DNA from: Hyphomicrobiales bacterium
GTDB taxonomy: Bacteria > Pseudomonadota > Alphaproteobacteria > Rhizobiales > Kaistiaceae
Assembly: GCA_024222895.1 (NCBI GenBank)
Contig: JAAEOR010000943.1
Location: forward strand, 1 to 34,317
Length of the DNA stretch: 34,317 nucleotides
Direction of reading: 5' to 3'
A model generated the notes under the pieces. That model searched no databases, was not told the origin of the DNA, and saw only the letters and a program-made list of their open reading frames with translations. The translations under genes were made by a program, and so were the position numbers. Positions 15,693-23,152 of the stretch are shown piece by piece; within the stretch, counting starts at the first letter, position 1, and each line of letters begins with the position of its first letter.

Positions 15693-16649
15693 TCAGCGGT
15701 CCAATTGACTCAGATCGATCAGGTCGCGATCGAGGAGCGGTCGGAACTGCGCGATCGTTTCGCTGACACCATCGGCGACCGACGTGAGGCCATAGTCGCC
15801 AAGCAGCGCACGAACTGGCTCGTCGCTGAGCTCCGCCGGGAAGGGCAGCGGATCTCCCGCCGCGGAGATGTCCGCCCCCGGCACCTCGGCCCGGATCAGG
15901 TCGAGGAACGTCTCCATCGGCGTGTTGATGCCGTTGATGTCGAAGACATGACAACCCCGATAGTTCCGGGCCGCCCCCTCGAGGAAGGCGTTCGCGACTT
16001 CGCGCGTATAAAGAAGGCCGATCGCACCGCTGAACGGCACGGTGTAAGGGCGACCCGCCACCGCCGCGAGTATGGCTTTGGTCGTCGCCGAGGTCATGCC
16101 CTGGTCGCGGGCGACGCCGTAGACAAGCCCGGGCCGCAGGACAATGCTCGGCACCTGCCAATCCTGCCAGTACACCCGCCCCATCTCCTCGTTGGCGCTT
16201 TTGTACGCCCCGTACAGCGTACCGAGATAGGGGTTCTTGGCGTCTGCGGTCCCTTGGATCGCCACTGAACTGGCAAACGAAAAGCGCTGGATGCCGTTTG
16301 CGCGGACGGCTTCCATGATGTTCGCCGTACCGACAACGTTGACCCGCGCCCCGGCGACGGGGTCCGCCTTGCAGAACGGCACCTGCAGCGCACCTAGGTG
16401 CACTACGGCATCGATGGCATGCTCCGAGAATACCTGGTTGACGGCATCGGTATCGGCAATGTCTGCCTGGATCCACGGGATCCCAGCGAGCGTCGCCTGG
16501 TCGAGAAGCAGGTGCGGCCGAGTCGGCTCTGCCGCAATGTCCGACGCGATCGGACGCCAGCCACGTTCCAGCGCGCATTTCAGCGCCCAACTGCCAATAC
16601 AGCCGTTGGCACCGGTTATCAGCACCGTGGTCGGTTCGTCGCCGCTCAT
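15693..16649 (-). CDS. NAD-dependent epimerase/dehydratase family protein (extended SDR)
   Basis: From ATG 16649 (GGAGTG eight bases upstream) the protein has 318 residues. The extended-SDR cofactor loop is ITGANGCIG (residues 11-19); Asp37 in IASDIA favours NAD. DIAD (63-66) follows, then VVHLGA, the catalytic Ser in FASS (about 127) and Tyr146-x3-Lys150 in LYGAYKSANE. LRPGLVYG and YTREVANAFLEGA are typical of the sugar-nucleotide or sugar epimerase/dehydrogenase group. It could be a sugar or uronate dehydrogenase as well as an epimerase. It is divergent from a GntR gene, with three dyads in the shared upstream region, the nearest only 24 bases before this start, so repression by that protein is likely. 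Confidence 0.88.
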   Translation of the reverse strand: MSGDEPTTVLITGANGCIGSWALKCALERGWRPIASDIAAEPTRPHLLLDQATLAGIPWIQADIADTDAVNQVFSEHAIDAVVHLGALQVPFCKADPVAGARVNVVGTANIMEAVRANGIQRFSFASSVAIQGTADAKNPYLGTLYGAYKSANEEMGRVYWQDWQVPSIVLRPGLVYGVARDQGMTSATTKAILAAVAGRPYTVPFSGAIGLLYTREVANAFLEGAARNYRGCHVFDINGINTPMETFLDLIRAEVPGADISAAGDPLPFPAELSDEPVRALLGDYGLTSVADGVSETIAQFRPLLDRDLIDLSQLDR

Positions 16650-16962
16650 GGAATTCACTCCAGATATGTCACTGATATATCATAACGACCCTGAGGGATC
16701 GAAGCAAACGCCCGCATCGCCCCCAAACAACACAGCAGCCACCTGAGGCTTTGGCAACAGAGGATCATTGCCAAGCTGAATTCCTTGATATATTACTAAG
16801 ATATCAATGTAATATTTTCACCGGATAGCAAGCGGGTTGAGGGTGCCATCCGTAACAAATTCCGATGATGGATGAGACCCGAATTTGATATATTAGACAT
16901 ATATCACTGTGGTAGGCTGAGTGGGATTAGCGCAGCGGCAAGAGGGAGAGAATCGGCAGAGT
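16650..16962. promoter_or_regulatory. Divergent regulatory region with three TGATAT-type dyads
   Basis: This A/T-rich 313-base region holds three related dyads. TGATATATCA is at 16673-16682. TTGATAT-N9-ATATCAA is at 16785-16807. TGATATAT-N5-ATATATCA is at 16886-16906. The first is close to the epimerase start and the third is 56 bases before the GntR start. The arms are perfect in each case. The arrangement fits cooperative or looping repression of both divergent promoters by the GntR/FCD regulator encoded at 16963. Confidence 0.6.
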
Positions 16963-17637
16963 ATGGACACGCAGGCAACCCGCCACTCGATGGATTCAAA
17001 AAGCCTCGCCTTCCAGGCCTATCGCCGGCTGGAGGAGATGATCGTCATGCTTGAGTTGAAGCCCGGCGAATTGCTGTCCGAGGGGAGCTTGTGCGAGCGG
17101 ATCGGGATCGGTAGGACCCCGGTGCGTGAAGCGCTGAAACGACTGGCCGACGACTCGCTTGTCTCGGTGCTCACCCGACGCGGCATCCAGATCACCCAGA
17201 TCGATGTCAAACAGCAGCTCTACCTGGTGGAGCTGCGCCGGGAGCTTGAGGCTCTGGTTTGCGGACGCGCTGCGCGCCGCCGCACTGAGGACGAAGTGGC
17301 GCAGTTTCGGCAGCTTGAAAAAGACATGATCGCATCGGCCAAAAAGAGTGACGTCGTCGCCTTCCTGAAGGCCGACCGGACCTTCAGCCGCCTTGCCAGC
17401 ACCGCATCGCGAAACCCTTATCTGCAGCGGGCGATCACGCCGCTTCACTCGGTGTCGCGTCGGTTCTGGTACGTGAACTATCAAAAAAACCAGGAGTTCG
17501 ATGCGACGGTAGACCTGCACGTGGACCTGATCCGGGCCATCCTCGCGGGAGACGAAAAGGCAGCGATCGAGGCGTCACGGAAGCACATGGACAGTGTCGA
17601 GACGTCTACGCGCCTTGCCATGGACCTCGACATCTAG
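16963..17637 (+). CDS. GntR-family transcriptional regulator, FCD (FadR) subfamily
   Basis: Winged helix over residues ~14-80 with LAFQAYRRLEEMIVML, GELLSEGSLCERIGIGRTPVREALKRL and TRRGIQITQI. The FCD helical domain follows, to about residue 215. In the usual FCD metal site a motif of the type D..FH is expected; here it reads DRTFSRL, so the His is replaced by Ser, while LHVDLIRAI and RKHMDSV keep two later His residues. ATG 16963 gives 224 residues; GGGAGAG lies somewhat far upstream. It is divergent from the epimerase gene, and the intervening dyads probably include its own operator. Confidence 0.9.
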   Translation: MDTQATRHSMDSKSLAFQAYRRLEEMIVMLELKPGELLSEGSLCERIGIGRTPVREALKRLADDSLVSVLTRRGIQITQIDVKQQLYLVELRRELEALVCGRAARRRTEDEVAQFRQLEKDMIASAKKSDVVAFLKADRTFSRLASTASRNPYLQRAITPLHSVSRRFWYVNYQKNQEFDATVDLHVDLIRAILAGDEKAAIEASRKHMDSVETSTRLAMDLDI

Positions 17638-17718
17638 CCCGCGTGAGCGTGTCAGGAAAAGTGTGGACACTATTCCGCCCGGAAGGAGCGCAGTATCGAG
17701 CGTCGCCCCCCGGGGCGT

Positions 17719-17949
17719 TCAACCCAGCACGGCGCCTTCCGATAGCGGACGAACCAGCCGCCGGTATTGACCCAGCCACCCTTCTCGGCGTTTTCGGCTC
17801 GATGTCAGGCAGGGATCGCATCCGTTTCCCGAAGGCGTCGGGTGGGATGTCCAGGTTGATTTCCCGCCTGTCGAGATCAATCGCAACCGTGTCCCCGGTC
17901 TGAATGATCGCAAGCGGACCACCTTCCTCCGCTTCGGGGCCGCAGTCCG
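17719..17949 (-). pseudogene. C-terminal remnant of an IlvD/EDD-family dehydratase
   Basis: On the minus strand a frame reads GPEAEEGGPLAIIQTGDTV, then DLDRREINLDIP and KRM. This is the well-known tail of dihydroxy-acid/sugar-acid dehydratases (GPEA.EGGPIALV.DGD). After a frameshift near 17785 a second frame continues EGWLGQYRRLVRPLSEGAVLG and stops at 17719, again the standard family C-terminus. Everything before GPEA, including the Fe-S cysteines, is gone. The left boundary of similarity coincides with the start of the Gfo/Idh/MocA remnant, so both were probably cut by one deletion. In a working pathway it would have dehydrated a sugar acid to a 2-keto-3-deoxy acid. Confidence 0.8.
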
Positions 17950-17955
17950 ATCTGG

Positions 17956-18468
17956 ATGTATCAGGGGGTGCATGACATCGACCTTGCGCAGTGGATCTCC
18001 GGTCACCCGATCGTCGAAGTCCAGGCATTGACCTCGAATGTACTGCTCAAGGACATGGGAATTCCCGGGGTCGATGCGGCGTTCATCAACTACCGGCTGG
18101 CGAATGGCGCCCTCGGATCGCTCCACTACAGCTGGGTGCTGCCGGAAAACATGCCGGCCGGACTGTATGCGACCTTCGAGATCACCGGCTCGAAAGGCGT
18201 GGCAATGGTCGATGTGCAACACCAGTCCCTTTCGGTGTTCACCGAGTCCCGATACCGGCAACCGGACACCGCCCACTGGCCGCAACTCAACGGCCAAATT
18301 GTTGGCGACCTGACCCAGGAGATCCGCGACTTCGCCCAGGCGATCCGCGAGGACAGCGATTTCGTCATGCCGCTGGAAGATGCCGTGCGTGCCGTCGCGG
18401 TGATCGATGCCATCGAGAAATCGGTTCACTCGGGCGCCATCGAAAAGGTCGCTCAGCCGACGTTCTGA
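17956..18468 (+). pseudogene. C-terminal half of a Gfo/Idh/MocA-family dehydrogenase
   Basis: The frame from 17956 gives 170 residues that match only the second half of the family. GVHDIDLAQWISGH holds the conserved His/Asp pair; then come FINYRLANGALGSLHYSW, FEITGSKGVAMVD and LEDAVRAVAVIDAIEKS. The Rossmann domain and EKP motif are absent. The upstream boundary abuts the dehydratase remnant in opposite orientation, so no native promoter or start is left; ATG 17956 is merely the first in frame. The remaining frame is undamaged, which suggests the loss is recent or that the peptide is neutral. It ends 21 bases before the convergent permease gene. Confidence 0.8.
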
Positions 18469-18489
18469 GCCTGTTGGCTCAAACGCGCC

Positions 18490-19389
18490 CTACCCTTTGA
18501 CCGCACCCGCGGTCAAGCCGGCAACGATATGCTTCTGGGCCAGCACAAACATCACGATAGCCGGCAGGATAGTCAGGGTGATGAACGCCAGGATCAGATG
18601 CCAGTCGGTCGAGTACTCGCCCTGGAAGACCATGATCCCTAAAGGCCATGGGTATTTGGAGTCACTGTTGAGGACGACGAGCGGCAGCAGGAAGTTGTTC
18701 CAGCTGTTGACGAAGGCAATCACCCCGACCGTCGCCAGGATCGGACGGGACAACGGCAAGGTCATCGACCAGAAGAACCGCATGTAACCGCAGCCGTCGA
18801 CCATCGCCGACTCGAACAGCTCTCTCGGCAGCGAGCGGAAGGCGTTGCGCAGCAGCAGGACGCTGATCGCCAGACCGAAGGCGACCTGCGGCAGGATTAT
18901 CCCCCAATGGGTGTTGAGCAAACCGAGGTCACGTATCTTGATGAACAGCGGCAGGATCGCCGTAGCGAACGGAAAAGTCAGGCCAAGGATCAGGTAGTTG
19001 AACAGAAACCGTTCGCCAAAGAACCGAAGGTGGGCAAAGGCGAAGGCCGCCGGCGCCGCGACCGCCAGGGTCAGCGCAACGGTGAACGATGCGATGATCA
19101 GCGAGTTGGTGAGAATCTCCCAGTACCGCCACGACGACAGGATTCCCCAGTAGTTTTCCCACTCCCACACCGTCGGCAGCCCGAACGGGTTGGCGCGGAG
19201 ATCCCCTTGAGTCTTGAATCCACCAAGGGCGGTGGCCAGCAACGGCACCACAACGATCGCCGCCACGAAGAACAGTGCGAGCCAGCGATACAGCGATCCG
19301 GAACTGCCGACCGGACGTCGCGCGCGACCCCGCTCAGCCACGTCGGCAACGATGCCTTGATCGCTGATGGATTTCGCTGCGTCAGTCAT
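18490..19389 (-). CDS. MalG-type carbohydrate ABC permease
   Basis: Inner-membrane permease of the MalFG/BPD_transp_1 type with six hydrophobic helices. The EAA-loop region reads ESAMVDGCGYMRFFWSMTLP, followed by SRP, for contact with an ATPase. The N-terminal cytosolic tail (MTDAAKSISDQG) is followed by a helix at SLYRWLALFFVAAIVVVP. The C-terminus HIVAGLTAGAVKG is characteristic of the MalG branch. ATG 19389 overlaps the stop of the upstream permease by eight bases; an upstream in-frame start is less likely. The length is 299 residues. No ATPase gene is linked, so a shared MsmK/UgpC-like ATPase elsewhere would have to serve it. Confidence 0.94.
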   Translation of the reverse strand: MTDAAKSISDQGIVADVAERGRARRPVGSSGSLYRWLALFFVAAIVVVPLLATALGGFKTQGDLRANPFGLPTVWEWENYWGILSSWRYWEILTNSLIIASFTVALTLAVAAPAAFAFAHLRFFGERFLFNYLILGLTFPFATAILPLFIKIRDLGLLNTHWGIILPQVAFGLAISVLLLRNAFRSLPRELFESAMVDGCGYMRFFWSMTLPLSRPILATVGVIAFVNSWNNFLLPLVVLNSDSKYPWPLGIMVFQGEYSTDWHLILAFITLTILPAIVMFVLAQKHIVAGLTAGAVKG

Positions 19390-20281
19390 CACGCATGAAC
19401 CACCGCTTGTAGCCGAAGGCAACGAAGACGCTGATGATGAACAGGATCACCCCGACCGCTGAGCCAAAACCGACCCGCATCCGGCCAATGCCGAAATAGT
19501 AGAGATAGGAGACAATGGTGTGGGTCGAGTTGAGCGGTCCACCCCCTGTCAGCGCGACAATCATATCGAAAAACTGCAGTGAGCCCAGCAGCGAGAAGAA
19601 GATCGACAGTCGGATCATCGGCGAAAGCTGAGGCACCGTCACGTACCAGAACTTCTGCCACGGCGACGCACCGTCGATTGCCGCCGCCTCGTAGAGATGC
19701 GGGTCAATGTTCTGCAGGCCGGCGATGTAGAGCATCATGTGGAAGCCGAAATATTTCCACACGATTACCGTCAGCACCGCGGAGAACGCAAGATCGCGGT
19801 CGGCAAGAATGTGCACCGCGCCACCGCCAAACTGCTCGGAGATCGCCGTCAGCATGCCGTAGTCGCCGTCGAACATGTAGCGCCAGATAAGACCGGCGGC
19901 GACGTCGGCGAGGATAAACGGCAGGAAGAACAGCATCCGAAACGCCACGGCGCCGCGGAACCGATCAGCGAGCAGCACCGCCATTGCCAGGGCCAGTGGC
20001 AACTGGACCAGGAGCGAGACGATAACGATCAGGATGTTGTTCTGGATGGCGTGGCGGAAAACTTTGTTGCCGAAGATCTGCCCGTAATTTTCCAGGCCGA
20101 TGAACTTCTCCGGCGTCGCCAGGCCGTTCCAGTTGTAGAAGCCGTACCACGCCGCTTCGCCGATCGGCAGGATGACAAAGACGGTGAACAGCATCAGCGC
20201 CGGCGGCAGGAAAATCAGGACCGTCGTCAGCCCGCCGGGGGTCGACGATCGGTTGCGGTTCAGGAATGAAACGGCCGCCAT
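19382..20281 (-). CDS. MalF-type carbohydrate ABC permease
   Basis: 299 residues with six hydrophobic segments. An N-terminal helix lies at VLIFLPPALMLFTVFVILP, then FYNWNG and GLENYGQIF, typical of sugar permeases of the UgpA/LacF group. The EAA loop is YEAAAIDGASPWQKFWYVTV, followed by PQLSP, and LTGGGPLNSTHTIVSYLYY follows as in the family. ATG 20281 is preceded by AGGCGG. It partners the overlapping MalG-type gene and the binding protein upstream. The distance to the binding-protein gene is 132 bases and contains a long hairpin. Confidence 0.94.
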   Translation of the reverse strand: MAAVSFLNRNRSSTPGGLTTVLIFLPPALMLFTVFVILPIGEAAWYGFYNWNGLATPEKFIGLENYGQIFGNKVFRHAIQNNILIVIVSLLVQLPLALAMAVLLADRFRGAVAFRMLFFLPFILADVAAGLIWRYMFDGDYGMLTAISEQFGGGAVHILADRDLAFSAVLTVIVWKYFGFHMMLYIAGLQNIDPHLYEAAAIDGASPWQKFWYVTVPQLSPMIRLSIFFSLLGSLQFFDMIVALTGGGPLNSTHTIVSYLYYFGIGRMRVGFGSAVGVILFIISVFVAFGYKRWFMRDD

Positions 20282-20349
20282 GTCCGCCTGATCTCGCTCA
20301 GTACCTGGTCGCGTGGGTTTGAATGCTGCCGGTCATCGGACCCGGCTGC

Positions 20350-20387
20350 GAGACTCGCACCTCGGCCGCGGCCGAGGCGCGAGTCTC
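20350..20387 (-). promoter_or_regulatory. Long intercistronic hairpin after the binding-protein gene
   Basis: GAGACTCGC (20350-20358) pairs perfectly with GCGAGTCTC (20379-20387). Between them CTCGGCCGCGGCCGAG (20361-20376) is itself a perfect palindrome, so the whole 38 bases fold into one stem with a small internal mismatch. There is no U-tract. Lying between binding-protein and permease genes, it is likely to stabilise the upstream message or attenuate downstream transcription. Confidence 0.7.
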
Positions 20388-20413
20388 ATGATGTGCGGGC
20401 AATCACCCCGGGA

Positions 20414-21670
20414 TCAGCGTTGCTCCCACGCCTCCTGGACAGCTTCCGCACCTTCCTCAGGCGCCATGTCGCCGGCGGCGACAGCAACCGAGATATCGTT
20501 GACGACCCGCCCGACCGACGGGCCGAGGTCCTGATCGAAGAAGATCTGATGGTAGGTCGATGCCGACAGATCTTCAGCCATGCGCTTGCTGAGTTCGCTG
20601 GTGATCGCGTCGTCGGTGCCGAGGTTGGCCGGGATATAGAAGCCCTTCTCGGCCGCGATCCGCTGGTACTCGGGCTGCAGGAGGTGTTTCACGAAGTCGA
20701 TCGCCTCCGGCGGCGCTCCCTCGGTGATCAGCCAGCCGTTGATGCCGCCGAGCGTTGCCGTCTTCTCGCCCTTGCCGCCTTCGACAATCGGAAAGCTGAA
20801 GATGCCGATCTTGTCTTCGGTGAGCCCAACACCATCGGTGGCGTTGTTCCTTTGCGTGTTCAGGATCCAGCCGCCCATCAGGTGAAACGCGCCCTCGCCG
20901 TCACCCCACAGACCGGCCGACTGGGGGAACATGGTTGCCAGCCAGCCGTCCTGGAATGGTTCCAGTTCGGCTAGTTCCTGCAGCCTTTCGCCGGCCTGCA
21001 CGAACACTTCCGAGTTGAAGCCCTCGCCACCTTCGGCCCGGGCATCAGCCAACGCGTCGGCGCCGCCGATACGCATGACCAGATACGACCAGTAGAAGTG
21101 CATGGGCCACTTCTCGCCGCCGCCGACCATGATCGGCGTAATGCCTGCCTCCTTGACTTGCTTGACCGCGGCCAGGAAGTCGTCCCAGGTCTGGATCGCG
21201 TCGATGTCGACGCCGGCCTGGTCGATCAGGTCCTTGTTATAGAAGAAAACCACCTCCGAGAGATGGTTCGGGGCGCCGACAATCTTGCCGTCGATCTCAA
21301 ACGCCGCTGCTGCACCGGAGGAGAATCTGTCCGTCCAGTCCTTGGCGCCCTCGGTGACATCGGCCAGGAAGCCGGCCTCGTCCTGAGCCCGCATCACACC
21401 GCCGCTCCAGCTGTAAAAAACGTGCGGTCGGTCATCGGATTGCAGCAGCGTCGGCAGCTTGGCCTTGAACGCTTCGTTCTCAAGGTGCTGGATTTCGACC
21501 TTCACGCCCGGGTTGGCCGCTTCATAGTCAGCGACCACCTGGTTCCAAAGCTCCAGGGTCTCCGGGTTCGACTCGATGTGCAGCCACCGCACGGTGGTGT
21601 CTTCCGCCAGCGCCGGGCCGGCCGCAACCGCCAAGGCAAGCGTGATGCCAGTGAGGGTACTCTTCCACAT
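20414..21670 (-). CDS. Extracellular sugar-binding protein of a MalE/UgpB-type ABC importer
   Basis: The Sec signal peptide MWKSTLTGITLALAVAAGPALA is cleaved before EDTT. The mature protein is a class I solute-binding protein (~396 residues): VRWLHIESNPETLELWNQVV, YEAANPGVKVEIQHLENEAF, YNKDLIDQAGVD, TWDDFLAAVKQVKEAGITP and GGINGWLITEGAPPEAIDFV. GGGAGG lies upstream of ATG 21670. It captures an oligosaccharide or sugar derivative in the periplasm for the MalFG-type permeases. The promoter region is shared with the divergent ROK gene and contains a ROK-like A/T-flanked dyad, so induction by release of the ROK repressor is likely. Confidence 0.94.
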   Translation of the reverse strand: MWKSTLTGITLALAVAAGPALAEDTTVRWLHIESNPETLELWNQVVADYEAANPGVKVEIQHLENEAFKAKLPTLLQSDDRPHVFYSWSGGVMRAQDEAGFLADVTEGAKDWTDRFSSGAAAAFEIDGKIVGAPNHLSEVVFFYNKDLIDQAGVDIDAIQTWDDFLAAVKQVKEAGITPIMVGGGEKWPMHFYWSYLVMRIGGADALADARAEGGEGFNSEVFVQAGERLQELAELEPFQDGWLATMFPQSAGLWGDGEGAFHLMGGWILNTQRNNATDGVGLTEDKIGIFSFPIVEGGKGEKTATLGGINGWLITEGAPPEAIDFVKHLLQPEYQRIAAEKGFYIPANLGTDDAITSELSKRMAEDLSASTYHQIFFDQDLGPSVGRVVNDISVAVAAGDMAPEEGAEAVQEAWEQR

Positions 21671-21723
21671 TATGGCTTTCCTCCCTTTCCAAGGGTTGAG
21701 ACGGGGTTGTCAGTAACCCTTCT

Positions 21724-21773
21724 TTTATTCCGTGTAGCAAAATAAATCTGCGGCTGGACCGGTTTCGTGTCAA
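21724..21773 (-). promoter_or_regulatory. Promoter of the MalEFG-type operon with candidate ROK operator
   Basis: On the minus strand TTGACA (21773-21768) is a perfect -35. A/T-rich AGATTT or ATTTAT follows at 18-20 bp as a likely -10. Overlapping it, TTTATT (21724-21729) and AATAAA (21741-21746) form an inverted repeat around an 11-bp centre CCGTGTAGCAA. This resembles the A/T-flanked operators described for the ROK repressors NagC and Mlc, so the divergent ROK protein is the obvious binder. Confidence 0.5.
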
Positions 21774-21815
21774 GCGGCAATATCTGATTCAGGTGCATTC
21801 CTGCGGATATCGCCG

Positions 21816-21846
21816 TTGACATGGTCGAGAGCTGGTGGGATTAAAT
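21816..21846 (+). promoter_or_regulatory. Candidate promoter of the ROK regulator gene
   Basis: TTGACA at 21816-21821 is followed by GATTAA (21839-21844, 17-bp spacing) or TTAAAT (21841-21846, 19-bp spacing). It lies 50-80 bases before the GTG start at 21896. Confidence 0.4.
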
Positions 21847-21895
21847 CGCTGACCCGGAATTAATTGCGGACTTCTTTCCCGATGGCGCTGCCCCT

Positions 21896-23074
21896 GTGAA
21901 AACTGCCGATCCAGAACTGATGCGCGCCATCAATCGCGTCCATGTCATGGACACGATCCGCCGCTTCGGGCCAATTTCGCGCACCGAGATCTCTGAACGG
22001 ACTGATCTAAGCCCGACAACGGTTTCAGCGATCACCGCCCTCCTCCTCGACGACAGCCTGATCGCACCCCATCAGGTTGGCGGGATCCGCGACGCGACCC
22101 GCGGCCGCCCTCGGGTGATGCTCGAACTGAATCCGGACGCCGCCTACGTGGTTGGGGTCAAGCTGACGCCGGACCAGATCACCATTGCCACAACCAACTT
22201 CCGCGCCGACGTCATGAACGCATTGTCGCTACCGATCCGCATCGATCGTCAGACGGTACCGGTCATCGTCGACCTTGTCGAAGACGGCATCCGACGCAGC
22301 GTCGCCGACGCCGAACTCTCGATGGAGCGGATCAACGGCATCTGTGTCGGCCTGCCGGGTGTGGTTGAGCGGGAATCCGGCCGCTGTCGCCAAAGCCCGA
22401 TCTTCACCACCCGCGACGTGCCGTTCGGTAGCGCACTGTCGGAGCGGCTCGGGATGACGGTCACCGTCGACAGCGACGTCAACCTCGTTGCCCTGGCCGA
22501 GCATTGGTTTGGCCACGGCCGTGGCCTCGATGATTTTCTTGTCGTCAGCCTCGAGCATGGCGTTGGTCTGGGCATCATGTACAGAGGCGAGCTGTTTCGC
22601 GGCGCCAACGGGCTGGGGCCTGATCTCGGCGATCTGCTGGTTGCCGATCATCGCGGCAATGGACGCAATGCGCCGTGCCGATTGTCGGAGGTTGTCGCGA
22701 CAGCGCTTGGCGCGAATGGCGGCAACGGTCGCCGCGCCGGGATTGGTGCTGCGGCGAACGGGGTCGACCCCGAAGCGTGTCGCACCGTGGGCCATGCGGT
22801 CGGCACAGCCGTCGCCAACCTCATCACACTGTTCGCGCCACCGAAGGTGATCCTCGCCGGTGCGGGGTTATCGCTCGGCGACGCGCTGCTGCAGCCGCTG
22901 CGCGAGGCCGTCGCGTCGTTGACACCACCCAGCCGCTCCGACGTGACCGAGATCGTCGTCCACGAGTGGAACGACGAGACCTGGGCACGCGGCGCCGCCG
23001 CCATGACGCTACGTGATCTCTACGGCGCCCCGTGGGGCAGTACCGGACCTGCTCGTGCGCCGCGATCGAACTGA
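21896..23074 (+). CDS. ROK-family transcriptional regulator (NagC/XylR type)
   Basis: The N-terminal winged helix is RVHVMDTIRRFGPISRTEIS, then TDLSPTTVSAITALLLDD. It is joined to a ROK sugar-kinase-like domain with GICVGLPGVV, DSDVNLVALAEHWFGHGRG and VSLEHGVGLGIMYRGELFRG. The usual ROK features are eroded. GANGLGPDLGDLLV replaces GA.G.AGE.GH, and the CxCGxxGCxE zinc motif is missing, with only APCRLSEV in its place. It is probably a repressor of the divergent MalEFG-type operon, releasing on a sugar ligand. GTG 21896 is chosen because it gives a complete helix 1; no good ribosome site is visible. 392 residues. Confidence 0.9.
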   Translation: MKTADPELMRAINRVHVMDTIRRFGPISRTEISERTDLSPTTVSAITALLLDDSLIAPHQVGGIRDATRGRPRVMLELNPDAAYVVGVKLTPDQITIATTNFRADVMNALSLPIRIDRQTVPVIVDLVEDGIRRSVADAELSMERINGICVGLPGVVERESGRCRQSPIFTTRDVPFGSALSERLGMTVTVDSDVNLVALAEHWFGHGRGLDDFLVVSLEHGVGLGIMYRGELFRGANGLGPDLGDLLVADHRGNGRNAPCRLSEVVATALGANGGNGRRAGIGAAANGVDPEACRTVGHAVGTAVANLITLFAPPKVILAGAGLSLGDALLQPLREAVASLTPPSRSDVTEIVVHEWNDETWARGAAAMTLRDLYGAPWGSTGPARAPRSN

Positions 23075-23152
23075 GATGGCAGAAGCATTCGACGGCGTCC
23101 GGCCGGATTCGCCGGCTGGCACGAGAACAGCACTACACCAAGGGAGCATACC

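Noticed and set aside
15234-16268. A 344-codon plus-strand frame
   Set aside because: A chimera of a short piece of the ketopantoate-reductase pseudogene and antisense of the epimerase gene; not one protein family.
17606-18028. A 140-codon minus-strand frame as an intact gene
   Set aside because: Only its middle part matches the dehydratase tail; the ends are read-through into the GntR gene and the Gfo/Idh/MocA remnant.
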